A stretch of 64,000 bases of DNA from Sulfurimonas sp. (GCF_023229025.1 NZ_JALOAA010000001.1:1-64000); one strand, 5' to 3'; counted from the stretch's first letter, positions 7,403-17,229 are shown. Numbers and translations are program-made. The notes: generated from the letters alone by a model not told the origin.

Positions 7403-9577
7403 TTGAAAGATACTATATTTATAATTAGTTTTGGTTTGCTAGTATATCTTGGATTTGCAACACTCTTAGGGGATACTGCTCTTATGGGTAGCTATGGTGC
7501 TACATTTGCTTCATATAATCATGAATATTTTGGATACACATCTTATGTATATATATTTGCTTTTATAATTCCTCTATATTTTTTCTATAAAGACAGCAGG
7601 CTAAATATAAGAAAATTTGAGTTAATAGTAGCCTCTTTTTTAATCCTATTTTCATTTTTATTAGCACAAGCGATGCTTGTAGCAGACAGCTTGCGTGGAA
7701 AAATCGGTGCCGGTTTTGTGGATTTTTTATCTCCTTATATCGGAACATTCGGGCTTTGGACTTTTTGGTTTATTATAACCTTGCTCTCTATCGTAATTAT
7801 CTTTGATAGGAGTGCTCATGAGATGGTTGACATCTTTTTAAAGAAGATTATAAACAGATTTTTTAGTAGTAAAGATAGAACTTCTAAAGAGGTAAAAAAA
7901 GAGATTAAAAATAAGATTGTAAGCGATAAAGAAGCCAAGCTTGCTAGAGATATTCCTGATGATTACTTTGAAGAAGAGATAGATAAGCCGACATACTTGA
8001 GAAAAGAGTCTGGTGCGACAAAAGGCTCAGAAACTCCCAAAGAGTTATCTGCTGTAAAACAACAAAATATTATAGATCTTGCAAATGATATTAAAGAGCA
8101 AAAAAATGCAATTATTATAGATGAGCTTGAAGAGAATGCAAAACTTCTGGAGTCTATAGAAAAAGGGGAGGTTGAAAAACCAAAGAACTTCAAACTCCCC
8201 TCTGTAGAGTTTCTTCAAAAACCAAACAATAAAGCGCACAGCGTAGATGAGAGCGAGCTTGACGATAAGATAAAGTTTCTTATAGAAAAATTGGCACATT
8301 TTAAGATAGATGGAGATGTAGTTAGAACGTATGCAGGTCCGGTAGTTTCAACTTTTGAGTTTAAACCCGCAGCTAATGTAAAAGTCTCTCGTATATTGAA
8401 TTTGCAAGATGATTTAGCTATGGCACTCTCAGCTGAGACTATTCGTATCCAAGCACCGATTCCCGGTAAGGATGTCGTTGGAATTGAGATACCAAATGAG
8501 AAGATTGACACAATTTACTTAAGAGAAATTTTAGATAGCAAGCTTTTTAGGGAATCATCCTCTCCTCTTACAATTGTGCTAGGAAAAGATATAGTAGGTA
8601 AGCCTTTTATAACTGACTTGAAAAAACTCCCCCATCTTTTAATAGCAGGAACAACGGGAAGTGGTAAAAGTGTCGGAATAAATGCCATGATACTCTCACT
8701 TTTATATAAAAACTCACCTGATCAGCTCAGACTTCTGATGATTGATCCTAAAATGCTTGAATTTTCAATCTACAACGATATTCCGCATCTTTTGACTCCC
8801 GTTATTACAAAGGCAAAACAGGCGATTGTTGCACTTAACAACATGGTTAGTGAGATGGAGAGACGCTACTCCTTAATGAGTGAAAATAGAACAAAAAATA
8901 TAGAGGGCTATAATGATAAAGTTAAAAAAACCGGCGGTGAGCATCTTCCATATATTGTAGTAATCATAGATGAGTTGGCTGATTTGATGATGACAAGCGG
9001 TAAGGATGTTGAACACTCGATTGCAAGGCTTGCCCAGATGGCAAGAGCTTCGGGAATACATCTCGTAGTAGCTACTCAAAGGCCCTCTGTTGATGTTGTA
9101 ACAGGACTTATTAAAGCAAATTTACCTTCTCGCATCTCATATAGAGTAGGGCAGAAAGTTGATTCAAAGATTATTTTAGATCAGCAGGGTGCGGAATCGC
9201 TCCTTGGAAAAGGGGATATGCTATTTACTCCTCCGGGTTCAACAGGCTTAGTGCGTCTTCATGCACCTTGGAGTACGGAGGATGAGATAGAGAAGATTGT
9301 TGATTTTATTAAATCACAAAGAGAGCCAAACTATGACAAAAGCTTTTTGGTAGAAGAGAGCGAAGAGAGTGCGTCATCAAGTGATACATATGAGGAGCTA
9401 GATCCGCTATTTAGCGAAGCTAAGAATGTTGTTTTAACAGATAGAAAAACTTCAATATCTTATCTTCAAAGAAAACTTCAAATCGGCTATAACAAATCTG
9501 CAAGACTTATAGAGCAGCTAGAGGGGGAGGGGATACTCTCTACCCCAAACTCTAAAGGAATTCGTGAAATATTATAA
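7403..9577 (+). CDS. ftsK: DNA translocase FtsK
   Basis: 724-residue septal DNA pump that moves chromosome dimers and termini and activates XerCD/XerH recombination at dif. Four N-terminal membrane segments (residues about 5-135) are followed by a short charged linker (150-270). The RecA-like motor carries Walker A GTTGSGKSVG (K422) and the Walker B segment PYIVVIIDELADL. The C-terminal winged-helix gamma domain (TDRKTSISYLQRKLQIGYNKSA region) reads the KOPS polarity sequences. Start is TTG 7403 after GGAAG. The linker is much shorter than in E. coli FtsK, as usual in this phylum. The following gene starts on its stop codon (TAATG). Confidence 0.96.
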   Translation: MKDTIFIISFGLLVYLGFATLLGDTALMGSYGATFASYNHEYFGYTSYVYIFAFIIPLYFFYKDSRLNIRKFELIVASFLILFSFLLAQAMLVADSLRGKIGAGFVDFLSPYIGTFGLWTFWFIITLLSIVIIFDRSAHEMVDIFLKKIINRFFSSKDRTSKEVKKEIKNKIVSDKEAKLARDIPDDYFEEEIDKPTYLRKESGATKGSETPKELSAVKQQNIIDLANDIKEQKNAIIIDELEENAKLLESIEKGEVEKPKNFKLPSVEFLQKPNNKAHSVDESELDDKIKFLIEKLAHFKIDGDVVRTYAGPVVSTFEFKPAANVKVSRILNLQDDLAMALSAETIRIQAPIPGKDVVGIEIPNEKIDTIYLREILDSKLFRESSSPLTIVLGKDIVGKPFITDLKKLPHLLIAGTTGSGKSVGINAMILSLLYKNSPDQLRLLMIDPKMLEFSIYNDIPHLLTPVITKAKQAIVALNNMVSEMERRYSLMSENRTKNIEGYNDKVKKTGGEHLPYIVVIIDELADLMMTSGKDVEHSIARLAQMARASGIHLVVATQRPSVDVVTGLIKANLPSRISYRVGQKVDSKIILDQQGAESLLGKGDMLFTPPGSTGLVRLHAPWSTEDEIEKIVDFIKSQREPNYDKSFLVEESEESASSSDTYEELDPLFSEAKNVVLTDRKTSISYLQRKLQIGYNKSARLIEQLEGEGILSTPNSKGIREIL

Positions 9578-9969
9578 TGAGTAAAGCACACTTTGTTTTT
9601 ACAAAACTTCATAACTCATTTAGTGTACATGTAAAAAACTTGGAAAATCTCTCTGTTGAACAGATACAAGCCATAGAGTCTTTTGTTCGGGAGAGAAAAG
9701 GTCTATTTGATTTTAATACTTACACTTTTGTTATTCAAAAAAGATTAGAATTTAACGAATTTGTCTCACTTTTACAAAAAAGCGCAATTGATGTTACTTG
9801 TGAAGAGAATTTTTTAAAAATCCAGCAGACGCAAAGAGTAGAGTTTGGAAAATATAAAGGATTGGAATACTGTGACCTGCCGGACTCCTATCTTCTATGG
9901 TTAAAAAGTAACTACAGTGGCAAAAGCAGAGAAATAGTAGAGGCAGAAATAAAATTTAGAAACTTATAG
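9577..9969 (+). CDS. Small protein with DUF3820-like C-terminus
   Basis: 130 residues, soluble, no signal. The C-terminal third contains FGKYKGLEYCDLPDSYLLWL, the pattern (FGKYKG, DLP, YL-WL) of the DUF3820 family, whose biochemical role is not established. The N-terminal part is unrecognised. Its ATG overlaps the ftsK stop, so it is translationally coupled to ftsK. A short TAGTGTT/AACACTA stem (9967-9989) follows the stop and may act as a weak terminator. Confidence 0.75.
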   Translation: MSKAHFVFTKLHNSFSVHVKNLENLSVEQIQAIESFVRERKGLFDFNTYTFVIQKRLEFNEFVSLLQKSAIDVTCEENFLKIQQTQRVEFGKYKGLEYCDLPDSYLLWLKSNYSGKSREIVEAEIKFRNL

Positions 9970-10056
9970 TGTTACTAAAATAAACACTATTTAAATAAAA
10001 TTTCTAGCTTTTGTTTACTTTCGTAACACGTGTGTTTTACTGTTTACATATTTAGT

Positions 10057-10062
10057 TATAAT
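10057..10062 (+). promoter_or_regulatory. Probable -10 box of the acnB promoter
   Basis: A perfect TATAAT lies 29 bases upstream of the first acnB ATG in an AT-rich leader. No good -35 is visible, as is usual for vegetative promoters of Campylobacterota. A perfect palindrome ACACGTGT at 10026-10033 lies upstream and could be an activator site, but no regulator is identifiable. Confidence 0.55.
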
Positions 10063-10091
10063 CATTCATAAATTTATAAACAGGAATGATA

Positions 10092-12683
10092 ATGGCATTT
10101 ATAGAAGAGTATAAAGCACATATAGCAGAGAGAGAGGCACTCGGTGTTCCACCGCTTCCGCTATCTGCTGAACAGACTGCTGCATTAATCGAGATGATCA
10201 AAGCAGGACAAGGCGATATGAAACAGAATGTAGACTTAATCACAAACCGTGTTTCACCGGGTGTTGATGATGCTGCATACGTTAAAGCTGCATTTTTAAA
10301 TGATGTTGCTTCTGAAAAAGTTAGCGTAGATGCTATATCTCCTGCTCATGCCGTTAAAATAATGGGTATGATGCTTGGTGGATACAATGTGAAGCCTCTG
10401 GTTGATGCTCTTGCTTCAAAAAATTCCGAGGTTGTTGAGGCTGCAAAAGAGGCTCTAAAGCATACTCTTCTTGTGTATGATGCATTTAATGATGTAGAAG
10501 AGCTGCACAAAGCCGGAAATGCACATGCTACTGAAGTTATGACTTCATGGGCAAATGCTGAGTGGTTTACTCAAAAGCCGGAACTAGCTTCTGAGATAAC
10601 CGTTACCGTATATAAGGTGCCGGGAGAGACAAATACAGATGATCTTTCACCTGCTTCTGAAGCGTTTACTCGTTCAGACATTCCTCTTCATGCAAACTCT
10701 ATGTTGCAGTCTAAAATGGAAAACCCTATAGCAACAATTGCTAAATTAAAAGAAGCAGGGCATCCTATAGCTTACGTAGGTGATGTTGTAGGAACAGGCT
10801 CTAGCCGTAAATCTGGTGTTAACTCTGTTCAGTGGCACATGGGTGAAGATATCCCAGGTGTTCCAAATAAGCGTACAGGCGGTGTAGTTATAGGTGGTAT
10901 TATTGCTCCTATTTTCTTTGCTACATGTGAGGATTCAGGCGCTCTTCCGTTAGAGATGGATGTTACATCTATGGAGACGGGTGATGTTGTTACTATTTAT
11001 CCATACAAAGGTGAAGCGCATAAAGATGGAAAGTGTATAGCTACATTTAAGCTAAACCCAAACACTATCACTGATGAAGTACGTGCAGGCGGTCGTATCC
11101 CGCTTATCATCGGTCGTGGTTTAACAGCTAAAGCGCGTGGTGTTCTTGGTCTTGGTGCATCAAATGCATTTTTGACGGCAGAGCAACCGGCTGATACAGG
11201 TAAAGGTTATACGCTTGCTCAGAAGATGGTAGGTAAGGCTTGCGGTATGGACGGTGTTCGCCCGGGAATGTATGTTGAGCCTGTAACTTCAACAGTAGGA
11301 AGTCAAGATACAACAGGACCTATGACAAGAGATGAGATAAAAGAGTTGGCGGCTCTAGGCTTCTCGGCTGACTTAGTTATGCAATCTTTTTGTCACACGG
11401 CAGCATATCCAAAACCTTCAGATGTTATTATGCACCACACACTTCCTGATTTTATCTCTAACCGTTCAGGTGTTGCACTTCGCCCAGGTGATGGCGTTAT
11501 CCACTCTTGGTTAAACCGTTTAACTCTTCCTGATACTGTAGGTACGGGCGCAGACTCTCATACACGTTTCCCAATCGGCATCTCTTTTCCGGGTGGCTCT
11601 GGCATCGTTGCTTTTGCTGCGGTAACCGGCTCTATGCCTCTTACAATGCCGGAATCTGTACTTGTTAGATTTAAAGGCGAACTACAGCCGGGTATCACAC
11701 TTCGTGACCTTGTAAACGCTATTCCTTATTATGCAATTAAAGATGGTCTTTTAACTGTTGAGAAAAAAGGTAAGAAAAATATTTTCAACGGGCGTATTTT
11801 AGAGATAGAGGGTCTTCCTAATCTTAAAGCAGAGCAGGCATTTGAACTCTCAGATGCCTCGGCTGAGCGTTCTGCTGCTGCATGTACGGTACTTTTAAAC
11901 GAAGAGCCGGTTGTTGAGTACCTAAAATCAAATGTCGCACTTATCGAAGCGATGATTGCCGATGGTTACCAAGATGCTCGTACACTGCAGCGTCGTGCAG
12001 ATAAAATGAAGGAGTGGTTAAACAAGCCTTCTTTAATGCAGCCTGACTCTGATGCAGAGTACGCAGCGGTCATAGAGATTGATCTAAATGAAGTAAAAGA
12101 GCCGATTGTAGCTTGTCCTAATGATCCTGACAATGTTAAACTTTTAAGTGAAGTTGCAGGTGAGAAGATTGATGAAGTATTCCTCGGTTCTTGTATGACT
12201 AATATAGGTCACTACCGTGCTGCAGGTGAAGTTATGCGCGGTGAAGGCAAGGTTGCAGTTGAGAAATTCTGGATAGTTCCTCCTACTCGTATGGATGAGC
12301 AACAGCTAATCAACGAAGGTTACTATGATGTTTTTGGATCTATAGAAGCACAAACCGAGGTACCTGGTTGTTCACTTTGTATGGGTAATCAAGCAAGTGC
12401 TCGTCCAAACTCGACGGTATTTTCTACATCTACTCGTAACTTTGACAACCGTCTAGGTAAAGGTACTCAGGTTTATCTTGGTTCTGCTGAACTTGCGGCA
12501 GTATGTGCTAAGTTGGGTAGAATTCCTACGGTAGAGGAGTATATGAGCATTGTACCTTCAAAGCTTGCAGGAAAAGCGGAAAATGTTTATAGATATCTAA
12601 ACTTCAATGAGATTAAAGATTATCATCTTGAAGATCGTACGGTGGCAGAAGAGAAATATGGTGTTACGATTAAAGCCGTATAA
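10092..12683 (+). CDS. acnB: Aconitate hydratase B
   Basis: 863-residue [4Fe-4S] enzyme interconverting citrate and isocitrate in the TCA or reductive TCA cycle. The domain order is that of AcnB: N-terminal HEAT-like domain (MAFIEEYKAHIAEREALGVP start), swivelling domain 4 (TDDLSPASEAFTRSDIPLHA), then the catalytic domains, with iron-sulfur Cys residues in GSCMTNIGHYRAAGE and CSLCMGNQ. An ATG at 10086 is in frame, but AGGA is only two bases before it; the ATG at 10092 is better spaced and gives the usual N-terminus. AcnB is in many bacteria also an iron-responsive RNA-binding protein; nothing here tests that. It lies about 8.7 kb from the other TCA genes, ends at a strong hairpin and is probably monocistronic. 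Confidence 0.97.
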   Translation: MAFIEEYKAHIAEREALGVPPLPLSAEQTAALIEMIKAGQGDMKQNVDLITNRVSPGVDDAAYVKAAFLNDVASEKVSVDAISPAHAVKIMGMMLGGYNVKPLVDALASKNSEVVEAAKEALKHTLLVYDAFNDVEELHKAGNAHATEVMTSWANAEWFTQKPELASEITVTVYKVPGETNTDDLSPASEAFTRSDIPLHANSMLQSKMENPIATIAKLKEAGHPIAYVGDVVGTGSSRKSGVNSVQWHMGEDIPGVPNKRTGGVVIGGIIAPIFFATCEDSGALPLEMDVTSMETGDVVTIYPYKGEAHKDGKCIATFKLNPNTITDEVRAGGRIPLIIGRGLTAKARGVLGLGASNAFLTAEQPADTGKGYTLAQKMVGKACGMDGVRPGMYVEPVTSTVGSQDTTGPMTRDEIKELAALGFSADLVMQSFCHTAAYPKPSDVIMHHTLPDFISNRSGVALRPGDGVIHSWLNRLTLPDTVGTGADSHTRFPIGISFPGGSGIVAFAAVTGSMPLTMPESVLVRFKGELQPGITLRDLVNAIPYYAIKDGLLTVEKKGKKNIFNGRILEIEGLPNLKAEQAFELSDASAERSAAACTVLLNEEPVVEYLKSNVALIEAMIADGYQDARTLQRRADKMKEWLNKPSLMQPDSDAEYAAVIEIDLNEVKEPIVACPNDPDNVKLLSEVAGEKIDEVFLGSCMTNIGHYRAAGEVMRGEGKVAVEKFWIVPPTRMDEQQLINEGYYDVFGSIEAQTEVPGCSLCMGNQASARPNSTVFSTSTRNFDNRLGKGTQVYLGSAELAAVCAKLGRIPTVEEYMSIVPSKLAGKAENVYRYLNFNEIKDYHLEDRTVAEEKYGVTIKAV

Positions 12684-12695
12684 GCTCCAATCATA

Positions 12696-12722
12696 GTAGA
12701 AGAGGTCATAGACCTCTTCTAC
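12696..12722. terminator. Hairpin between convergent acnB and lolA
   Basis: A perfect 12-bp inverted repeat, GTAGAAGAGGTC paired with GACCTCTTCTAC around a three-base loop, sits in the 53-base gap between two convergent genes. There is no long T-tract on either side, so termination is inferred from stem strength and position. Confidence 0.65.
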
Positions 12723-12736
12723 AAAACTTAAATTAA

Positions 12737-13252
12737 TCAATCTTTTATAATATCAAACTCCATTGGATACTTCGGCATAAAGAGTGACTCATTAATAGCG
12801 TGGTCTTGTTTTTGATTCTTAAAAACTATTTTAACCTTGTTTTCAAACTCATCTAAATAGGATATTGACTCTATTAAGTTTCCATTTTTAACTATGCTAA
12901 ATTTAGAATCTCTATAGTAAGCGACATAGAGGTTATTACCAATCTTTTTAGCATTAGAAACTATCTTAAAGAAGTCAAAATTTGATTCTAATCTTTTAAT
13001 GATAACTTGTTCTATCTCAGGCTCAACAATTGTTACTTCAAAATTATTTATATAGACATCTTTTTTAACCGGTTTTATATAACTCCATTTGGCATTTTGC
13101 GGCTTTAGAGCTACAATATGTCCACTATAGCTTAAAACTTTTTCTTTCTCATCTGTTATACTCTGTACAAAATCAGCTTCAAATGAAGTCATCTCCTCGA
13201 GTGATGCAAAAAGCTGCATAGTAATTAAAATAGTAAGAAGAAATTGTTTCAT
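12737..13252 (-). CDS. lolA: Outer-membrane lipoprotein carrier protein LolA
   Basis: 171-residue periplasmic chaperone that takes lipoproteins from the inner-membrane Lol transporter towards the outer membrane. A signal peptide (MKQFLLTILITMQLFASLEE) precedes the LolA beta-barrel pattern: MTSFEADFVQSITDEKEK, YSGHIVALKPQNAKWSY, KKDVYINNFEVTIVEPEIEQV. Divergent from secA, the arrangement I recall from C. jejuni. The ABC permease gene directly after secA is its expected partner. Confidence 0.88.
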   Translation of the reverse strand: MKQFLLTILITMQLFASLEEMTSFEADFVQSITDEKEKVLSYSGHIVALKPQNAKWSYIKPVKKDVYINNFEVTIVEPEIEQVIIKRLESNFDFFKIVSNAKKIGNNLYVAYYRDSKFSIVKNGNLIESISYLDEFENKVKIVFKNQKQDHAINESLFMPKYPMEFDIIKD

Positions 13253-13358
13253 CTTTATCCTTGTTTTTAAAAATTATATCCAAGCCACTGTTTACATATT
13301 GATTAATATTAATTTTTAAAAAAATCATTTTACGATTTATGCAAATTATTATTATAAG

Positions 13359-13364
13359 TATGAT
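13359..13364 (+). promoter_or_regulatory. Possible -10 box for secA
   Basis: TATGAT in an AT-rich stretch; transcription would begin near 13371 and would include the hairpin at 13385-13413. No clear -35. A second TATAAT at 13414-13419 is too close to the ribosome binding site to serve as the main promoter. Confidence 0.35.
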
Positions 13365-13384
13365 AAAATAAGAAGAATTTCAGT

Positions 13385-13413
13385 GATAAGTGTTCGTAAG
13401 ATACGCACTTATC
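13385..13413 (+). promoter_or_regulatory. Stable hairpin in the secA leader
   Basis: GATAAGTG (13385-13392) pairs perfectly with CACTTATC (13406-13413), and inside it CGTA (13395-13398) pairs with TACG (13402-13405) around an AGA loop; only two T residues are bulged. The structure ends six bases before the Shine-Dalgarno AAGGG of secA. It could affect translation initiation or mRNA stability. Lack of a T-tract argues against a terminator. Confidence 0.6.
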
Positions 13414-13429
13414 TATAATAAGGGTGCGA

Positions 13430-16015
13430 ATGCTACAGGCATTATTAGGCAATATTTTTGGTACCACAAATGACCGTGAATTAAAAAAATATGTAAAAAT
13501 AGTAAATAAGATAAATAGTTTAGAGGATAAATATAAAGCCTTAAGTGATGATGAGCTAAAAAGTGAGTTTGCTGAGCTTAAGAAGAGTGTTCTAAGCAAA
13601 GAGAGAAGCCTTAATGATATTTTGGCTGACTCTTTTGCAATAACAAGAGAGGCTAGTGTTAGAACACTAAACATGAGACACTTTGATGTTCAACTGATAG
13701 GCGGTGTTGTGCTTCATGAGGGTAGAATTGCCGAGATGAAAACAGGGGAAGGGAAGACGCTTGTAGCAACCCTACCGATTGTTTTAAACGCAATTGAGGG
13801 TAAAGGTGTTCATCTTGTAACAGTTAATGACTACCTCGCTTCAAGAGATGGCAACGAGATGCGACCTCTATATGAGTTTTTGGGCTTTAGCGTAGGTGTT
13901 ATTGAAGAGAATATGCATGATCCTGCCATCAAAAGAGAGGTTTACAATGCTGACATTACTTATGGAACAAATAACGAGTTTGGTTTTGATTATCTAAGAG
14001 ACAACATGAGCTACTCCAAAGAGCATATGGTTCAAAGAGGTCACAACTTTGTTATCGTTGATGAAGTAGATAGTATTTTAATTGATGAAGCAAGAACGCC
14101 TCTAATAATTTCTGGACCTACAAACAGAACCCTTCAAGACTTTGCGGATGCAAATAAGATTGCTCTTAAACTTGTTAAGGATGAGCACTTTAGTGTTGAT
14201 GAAAAAGATAAGGTTATTCTGCTTACGGAAGAGGGTATAACAAAAGCCGAAGAGCTATTTAATGTTGAGAATCTCTACAGTCCCGAGAACGCTTCACTCT
14301 CGCATATACTTGATCAGGCTCTAAAGGCAAACTACCTTTTTGAAAAAGATGTAGATTATGTTGTAAATAACGGCGAAGTTGTAATTGTAGATGAGTTTAC
14401 GGGGCGCTTGAGTGAAGGGCGTCGTTACTCTGAGGGTCTTCATCAGGCGTTAGAGGCAAAAGAGAGTGTTGAGATCAAGGAGGAGACTCAAACATTGGCA
14501 GATATTACATTTCAAAACTACTTTAGAATGTATGATAAACTTGCCGGAATGACGGGAACTGCACAGACAGAAGCTTCAGAGTTTTCGCAGATTTACTCAC
14601 TTGATGTTATCTCCATCCCCACAAACATTCCAATTGCCAGAAAAGATTTAAATGACCTTATCTATAAAACTGAAAAAGAGAAGTTTGAGGCCGTTATACA
14701 GACGATAAAAAAACTCTCAAAGACAGGACAACCTGTTTTAATCGGTACGGCTTCTATTGATAAATCAGAACTCCTTCATGAGATGCTTAAAAAAGAGAAA
14801 ATAGCACATACGGTCTTAAATGCAAAAAATCACGCCCAAGAGGGTGAGATAATTAAGAATGCCGGTGCTAAAGGTGCAGTAACTATTGCTACAAACATGG
14901 CAGGGCGTGGTGTTGATATTAAAGTAGATGATGAAGTAAGAGCACTTGGCGGTCTATACATTATAGGAACTGAGCGACATGAGAATCGTCGTATAGATAA
15001 TCAGCTTCGCGGAAGAAGCGGACGTCAAGGTGATCCCGGAGTTACACAGTTTTATCTGTCTCTTGAAGATAATCTTCTTAGAATTTTCGGAAGCGATAAG
15101 ATTAAAAACATCATGGAGAGGCTCGGTGTAGAAGATGGCGAGTATATTGAGTCAAAGATGGTTACACGCGCAGTAGAGAAGGCTCAGAAAAAAGTTGAAA
15201 ACATGCATTATGAGGGCAGAAAGCAAGTTGTTGAGTATGATGATGTTGCAAATGAACAAAGAAAAATTGTTTACAGATTTAGAAACCAACTTCTTGACCC
15301 TGAGTTTGATATATCTACGAAAATAAACGAGATTAGAGCCGAATATATAGAGCATATTTTAAATAGCTGTGATATCTTTGACGGTGGAGACAAGAGCGAT
15401 TTTAACTTAGAGAAGGTTTTTAAACTACTCCTTGAAGAGTTAAATATAGAACTTGATCCAAGTACATTCTCTGAGTTTGAGTATGAAGAGCTACTAAATG
15501 CAGTGCTTAATAGTATCAAGAAAACATATGATGAGAAAATGAGTGTATTAGATGATAATATCCGTAGTGAAATAGAGAGAGAGCTGTACCTAAAAGAGCT
15601 TGACAGCGTTTGGAGAGAGCATCTTTATGCTATGGATAATATGAAAACAGGCATAAGACTTCGTGCCTATAATCAAAAAGATCCGCTTGTTGAGTATAAA
15701 AAAGAGAGTTTTAATCTCTTTACGGAGTTAATTGCAGATATTAAATTTAACACAATAAAGACTCTTCATGTTGTTCAATTTAGAGTTGACGACCCGCAGG
15801 AAGAGGCAAAAAAAGCAGCAGAGCAATTAGATATTGAGAGAAAAATAAATGAAGCAGCGAGACAGTTTAATCTTTATCAGGAGCAAAGCAAAACAAAAAA
15901 AGTATCAAGAAATGAACTTTGTCCATGCGGGAGTGGCAAAAAATATAAGCAGTGCTGTGGCAAGAGTGGTCCTAAGAAAGGGGTGTTTGCAGCTAAAGGT
16001 GCATCAGTTTCTTGA
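13430..16015 (+). CDS. secA: Protein translocase ATPase SecA
   Basis: 861-residue motor that drives preproteins through SecYEG. Walker A is GEGKT (K109); then VTVNDYLASRD, the DEAD-like VIVDEVDSILIDEART and the C-terminal zinc finger (NELCPCGSGKKYKQCCG) that contacts SecB or the ribosome. ATG 13430 is preferred to GTG 13424 because AAGGG is properly spaced before it and MLQALLGNIFG is a normal SecA start. Preceded by a leader hairpin. Its stop overlaps the TTG start of the next gene by four bases, so the two are cotranscribed. Confidence 0.97.
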   Translation: MLQALLGNIFGTTNDRELKKYVKIVNKINSLEDKYKALSDDELKSEFAELKKSVLSKERSLNDILADSFAITREASVRTLNMRHFDVQLIGGVVLHEGRIAEMKTGEGKTLVATLPIVLNAIEGKGVHLVTVNDYLASRDGNEMRPLYEFLGFSVGVIEENMHDPAIKREVYNADITYGTNNEFGFDYLRDNMSYSKEHMVQRGHNFVIVDEVDSILIDEARTPLIISGPTNRTLQDFADANKIALKLVKDEHFSVDEKDKVILLTEEGITKAEELFNVENLYSPENASLSHILDQALKANYLFEKDVDYVVNNGEVVIVDEFTGRLSEGRRYSEGLHQALEAKESVEIKEETQTLADITFQNYFRMYDKLAGMTGTAQTEASEFSQIYSLDVISIPTNIPIARKDLNDLIYKTEKEKFEAVIQTIKKLSKTGQPVLIGTASIDKSELLHEMLKKEKIAHTVLNAKNHAQEGEIIKNAGAKGAVTIATNMAGRGVDIKVDDEVRALGGLYIIGTERHENRRIDNQLRGRSGRQGDPGVTQFYLSLEDNLLRIFGSDKIKNIMERLGVEDGEYIESKMVTRAVEKAQKKVENMHYEGRKQVVEYDDVANEQRKIVYRFRNQLLDPEFDISTKINEIRAEYIEHILNSCDIFDGGDKSDFNLEKVFKLLLEELNIELDPSTFSEFEYEELLNAVLNSIKKTYDEKMSVLDDNIRSEIERELYLKELDSVWREHLYAMDNMKTGIRLRAYNQKDPLVEYKKESFNLFTELIADIKFNTIKTLHVVQFRVDDPQEEAKKAAEQLDIERKINEAARQFNLYQEQSKTKKVSRNELCPCGSGKKYKQCCGKSGPKKGVFAAKGASVS

Positions 16016-17214
16016 AAAAATCTATAGTTTCATATTTAGTAAAACGTTTTTTACGTTTTGATAGTGAGCAGCCATTTATCTTTTTATCTGCACTGTTAGC
16101 ATTTCTAGGTATAACCTTAGGTGTTATGGTTCTCATGATAGCCATGGCACTTATGAATGGCTTTGATAAAGAGTTTAGAAAAAAGCTAACAATAATGAAC
16201 TACCCATTAACTGTTATCCCAAAGTTCTATGGAGCTGTTAATGAAGGTCTTCTTTTAGAGCTTGAATCAAAATTTCAAGATTTAAGATTTAGCCCCTATA
16301 TACAATCATCTGTTATGGCAAGAAGCGGTTCAAAGCTTGAAGGCGGCTATATATTTGGCGTAGATTTTGAGAGTGAAGCCAAAGTAAACAGTGTTCTTTA
16401 TGAGGCTATAAAAGAGAATAGCTTTAATAAATTTGATATATTGATAGGGAAATCACTCAAGGAGGAGTTAGATCTTAGCCATGGCGATAAACTGATGTAT
16501 ATTTTTACACATGTCGAACCGGGTGGAATGTCGGTTACTCCTAAGATTAAAAGATTTAACGTAAGTGGGGTTTTTGATTCAGGGCTCTCCGCTTATGACA
16601 AAGCATATAGCTATACAACTCTTGCGTCACTTCAAGCTATCATGAATATACCAAGTAATCACTACAGCGGAATCCATATCTACTCTGAAAATCCGCATGA
16701 AGATATATTAAAAATAAAAAAGTACCTTCCAAGCAGCGTCTCTATAAAAGGGTGGTGGGAAGATAATGTAAACTTTTTTGCGGCATTAGAGCTTGAGAAA
16801 GTCTCTTTGTTTATAGTTCTCATGCTTATCATACTAATTGCCGCCATAAATATCATATCTTCACTTCTGATGACCGTTATGAATAGAAGAAGTGAGATAG
16901 CACTACTTTTATCCCTTGGTGCCACCTCTGCTGAGATTAAAAAAGTATTTTTATATTTAGGAATTGTTATTGGAGTTAGCGGTATATTTGCCGGAGTATT
17001 GCTTGGCATGAGCGGTTTATGGATACTTAGCACATTTGATATAGTTAATTTACCTAAAGATGTATATCCTACATCTACGCTGCCGCTTGATTTAAGCTTT
17101 AAAGATTTTATATCTATAGTTGTCGGAGCATTTGTAATTGTTGTTCTCTCCTCTTTTTACCCGGCAAAAAAGGCTAGTGAAGTAGATATACTCACTGTTC
17201 TTAGGAATGAGTAG
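16012..17214 (+). CDS. Lipoprotein-releasing ABC transporter permease (LolC/LolE/LolF family)
   Basis: 400-residue inner-membrane permease of the MacB/FtsX superfamily. One N-terminal membrane helix (residues about 25-48), a large periplasmic domain (50-265), then three C-terminal helices (about 270-395) with the conserved RRSEIALLLSLGAT coupling segment and the terminal SFYPAKKASEVDILTVLR. It would work with an ATPase (LolD, not in the window) to release lipoproteins to LolA, encoded divergently upstream of secA. Only one permease gene is present, so a homodimeric (LolF-type) complex is likely. Confidence 0.88.
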   Translation: MKKSIVSYLVKRFLRFDSEQPFIFLSALLAFLGITLGVMVLMIAMALMNGFDKEFRKKLTIMNYPLTVIPKFYGAVNEGLLLELESKFQDLRFSPYIQSSVMARSGSKLEGGYIFGVDFESEAKVNSVLYEAIKENSFNKFDILIGKSLKEELDLSHGDKLMYIFTHVEPGGMSVTPKIKRFNVSGVFDSGLSAYDKAYSYTTLASLQAIMNIPSNHYSGIHIYSENPHEDILKIKKYLPSSVSIKGWWEDNVNFFAALELEKVSLFIVLMLIILIAAINIISSLLMTVMNRRSEIALLLSLGATSAEIKKVFLYLGIVIGVSGIFAGVLLGMSGLWILSTFDIVNLPKDVYPTSTLPLDLSFKDFISIVVGAFVIVVLSSFYPAKKASEVDILTVLRNE

Positions 17215-17229
17215 AAGGTTCTCTACTCA
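17208..17229 (+). terminator. Terminator after the secA-lolC operon
   Basis: TGAGTAGA (17208-17215) pairs with TCTACTCA (17222-17229) around a six-base loop, followed on the + strand by CTCTTTTTG. It includes the stop codon of the permease and the end of the convergent AsmA-like gene. Confidence 0.7.

Noticed and set aside
10026..10033. ACACGTGT palindrome upstream of acnB as a regulator site
   Set aside because: Eight bases occur by chance often enough in 64 kb; no second copy or known regulator was found.
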